A stretch of DNA of 30,212 nt from an uncultured Lachnospiraceae bacterium (lineage in GTDB: Bacteria > Bacillota > Clostridia > Lachnospirales > Lachnospiraceae): the NCBI GenBank assembly GCA_910580005.1, contig CAJTXH010000020.1, forward strand, positions 1 through 30,212, in the 5' to 3' direction. Each line of letters begins with the position of its first letter. Within the stretch, counting starts at the first letter, position 1. Made by a program: the position numbers and the translations under genes. Below the pieces are notes generated by a model. It did no database searches. It worked only from the letters and a program-made list of their open reading frames with translations, and was not told the DNA's origin. Positions 29,919-30,212 of the stretch are shown piece after piece.

Positions 29919-30212
29919 ATGGTAAACAGGGGTCTGGTAATTACTAATGATAATTGTATTGGATGTAATAAGTGTATAAGTGTTTGCAGCTGTGTGGGAG
30001 CCTGTATTTCATCAGAGGCAGAGGGCAGGAACCGGATAGATGTAGATGGTAACAAATGCATTGCATGTGGTGCTTGTTTTGATGTATGTGAACATGGTGC
30101 AAGGGAATTTGTAGATGATACAGAAGAATTTTTTAATGCACTAAAGAAGGGGGAACGGATTTCGCTGCTTCTTGCCCCTGCATTTAAGGCAAATTACCCT
30201 GGAGAGTATGAA
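29919..30212 (+). CDS. Two-[4Fe-4S] ferredoxin / [FeFe]-hydrogenase-like protein, 5' part
   Basis: An open frame from ATG 29919 (GGAGG 7 bases upstream) runs 98 codons off the window end. It contains two CX2CX2CX3C motifs, NCIGCNKCISVC (C13, C16, C19, C23) and KCIACGACFDVC, each binding a [4Fe-4S] cluster. Then come a conserved linker EHGAREFVDDTEEFFNALKK and GERISLLLAPAFKANYPGEY, the opening of the [FeFe]-hydrogenase large-subunit C-terminal domain found in sensory or group C-like hydrogenases. Full-length relatives often continue into PAS, chemoreceptor or phosphatase domains; that part is outside the window. Being next to the FIST/chemoreceptor pair suggests a redox- or H2-sensing role. 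Confidence 0.8.
   Translation, partial: MVNRGLVITNDNCIGCNKCISVCSCVGACISSEAEGRNRIDVDGNKCIACGACFDVCEHGAREFVDDTEEFFNALKKGERISLLLAPAFKANYPGEYE

Overview
The window looks like the chromosome of a low-GC, Gram-positive Clostridia member, most likely a Lachnospiraceae gut commensal. This rests on strong AGGAGG-type ribosome binding sites, AT-rich codon use, TnpV and cysteine-rich KTR remnants typical of clostridial conjugative transposons, and a FIST / chemoreceptor / hydrogenase-like sensory set. The species call is inference; no rRNA or taxonomic marker is present.

Layout. Positions 1-5470 are an accessory region and a gene graveyard: a frameshifted tnpV, an IS4-type transposase scrap, a truncated and frameshifted flavodoxin, an FMN-binding membrane protein, a KTR protein, an intact PadR/HXXEE pair under a self-overlapping operator, then decayed sigma factor, anti-sigma factor, membrane protein and ABC ATPase genes, a second tnpV scrap, and an intact GrpB-pyrophosphatase fusion closed by a strong terminator. 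About 5470-5800 is a non-coding junction.

Positions 5890-24800 are mostly core-like genes on the + strand: a heterodimeric ABC exporter with one degenerate ATP site, an orphan AbiEi-like protein behind an attenuator-like hairpin, purine nucleoside phosphorylase, a coiled-coil protein with a 21-bp in-frame repeat, tRNA-Gly(CCC), a zinc-ribbon/TM2 protein, a membrane diguanylate cyclase, a LytTR response regulator, a BlaI-like repressor, a TPR lipoprotein, HflX, a minus-strand membrane protein, a ferritin-like di-iron protein, a 54-bp MITE-like insertion, RecD2, a TPR pseudogene, phosphoglycerate mutase and a SMI1/KNR4-like protein.

Positions 24833-30212 are rich in signalling genes: a soluble chemoreceptor with a C-terminal zinc-binding CZB domain, a HAAS-domain membrane protein with its PadR regulator (both minus strand), then on the + strand a FIST sensor, a soluble chemoreceptor, and the start of a two-cluster ferredoxin / [FeFe]-hydrogenase-like protein cut by the window end. 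The last three may be a cytoplasmic sensing module that reports nutrient and redox state to the chemotaxis array; this is the best candidate for a less-described system here. Second-tier observations are the GrpB-pyrophosphatase fusion, the MITE-like repeat family, and the tRNA-Gly with C at T-loop position 55.
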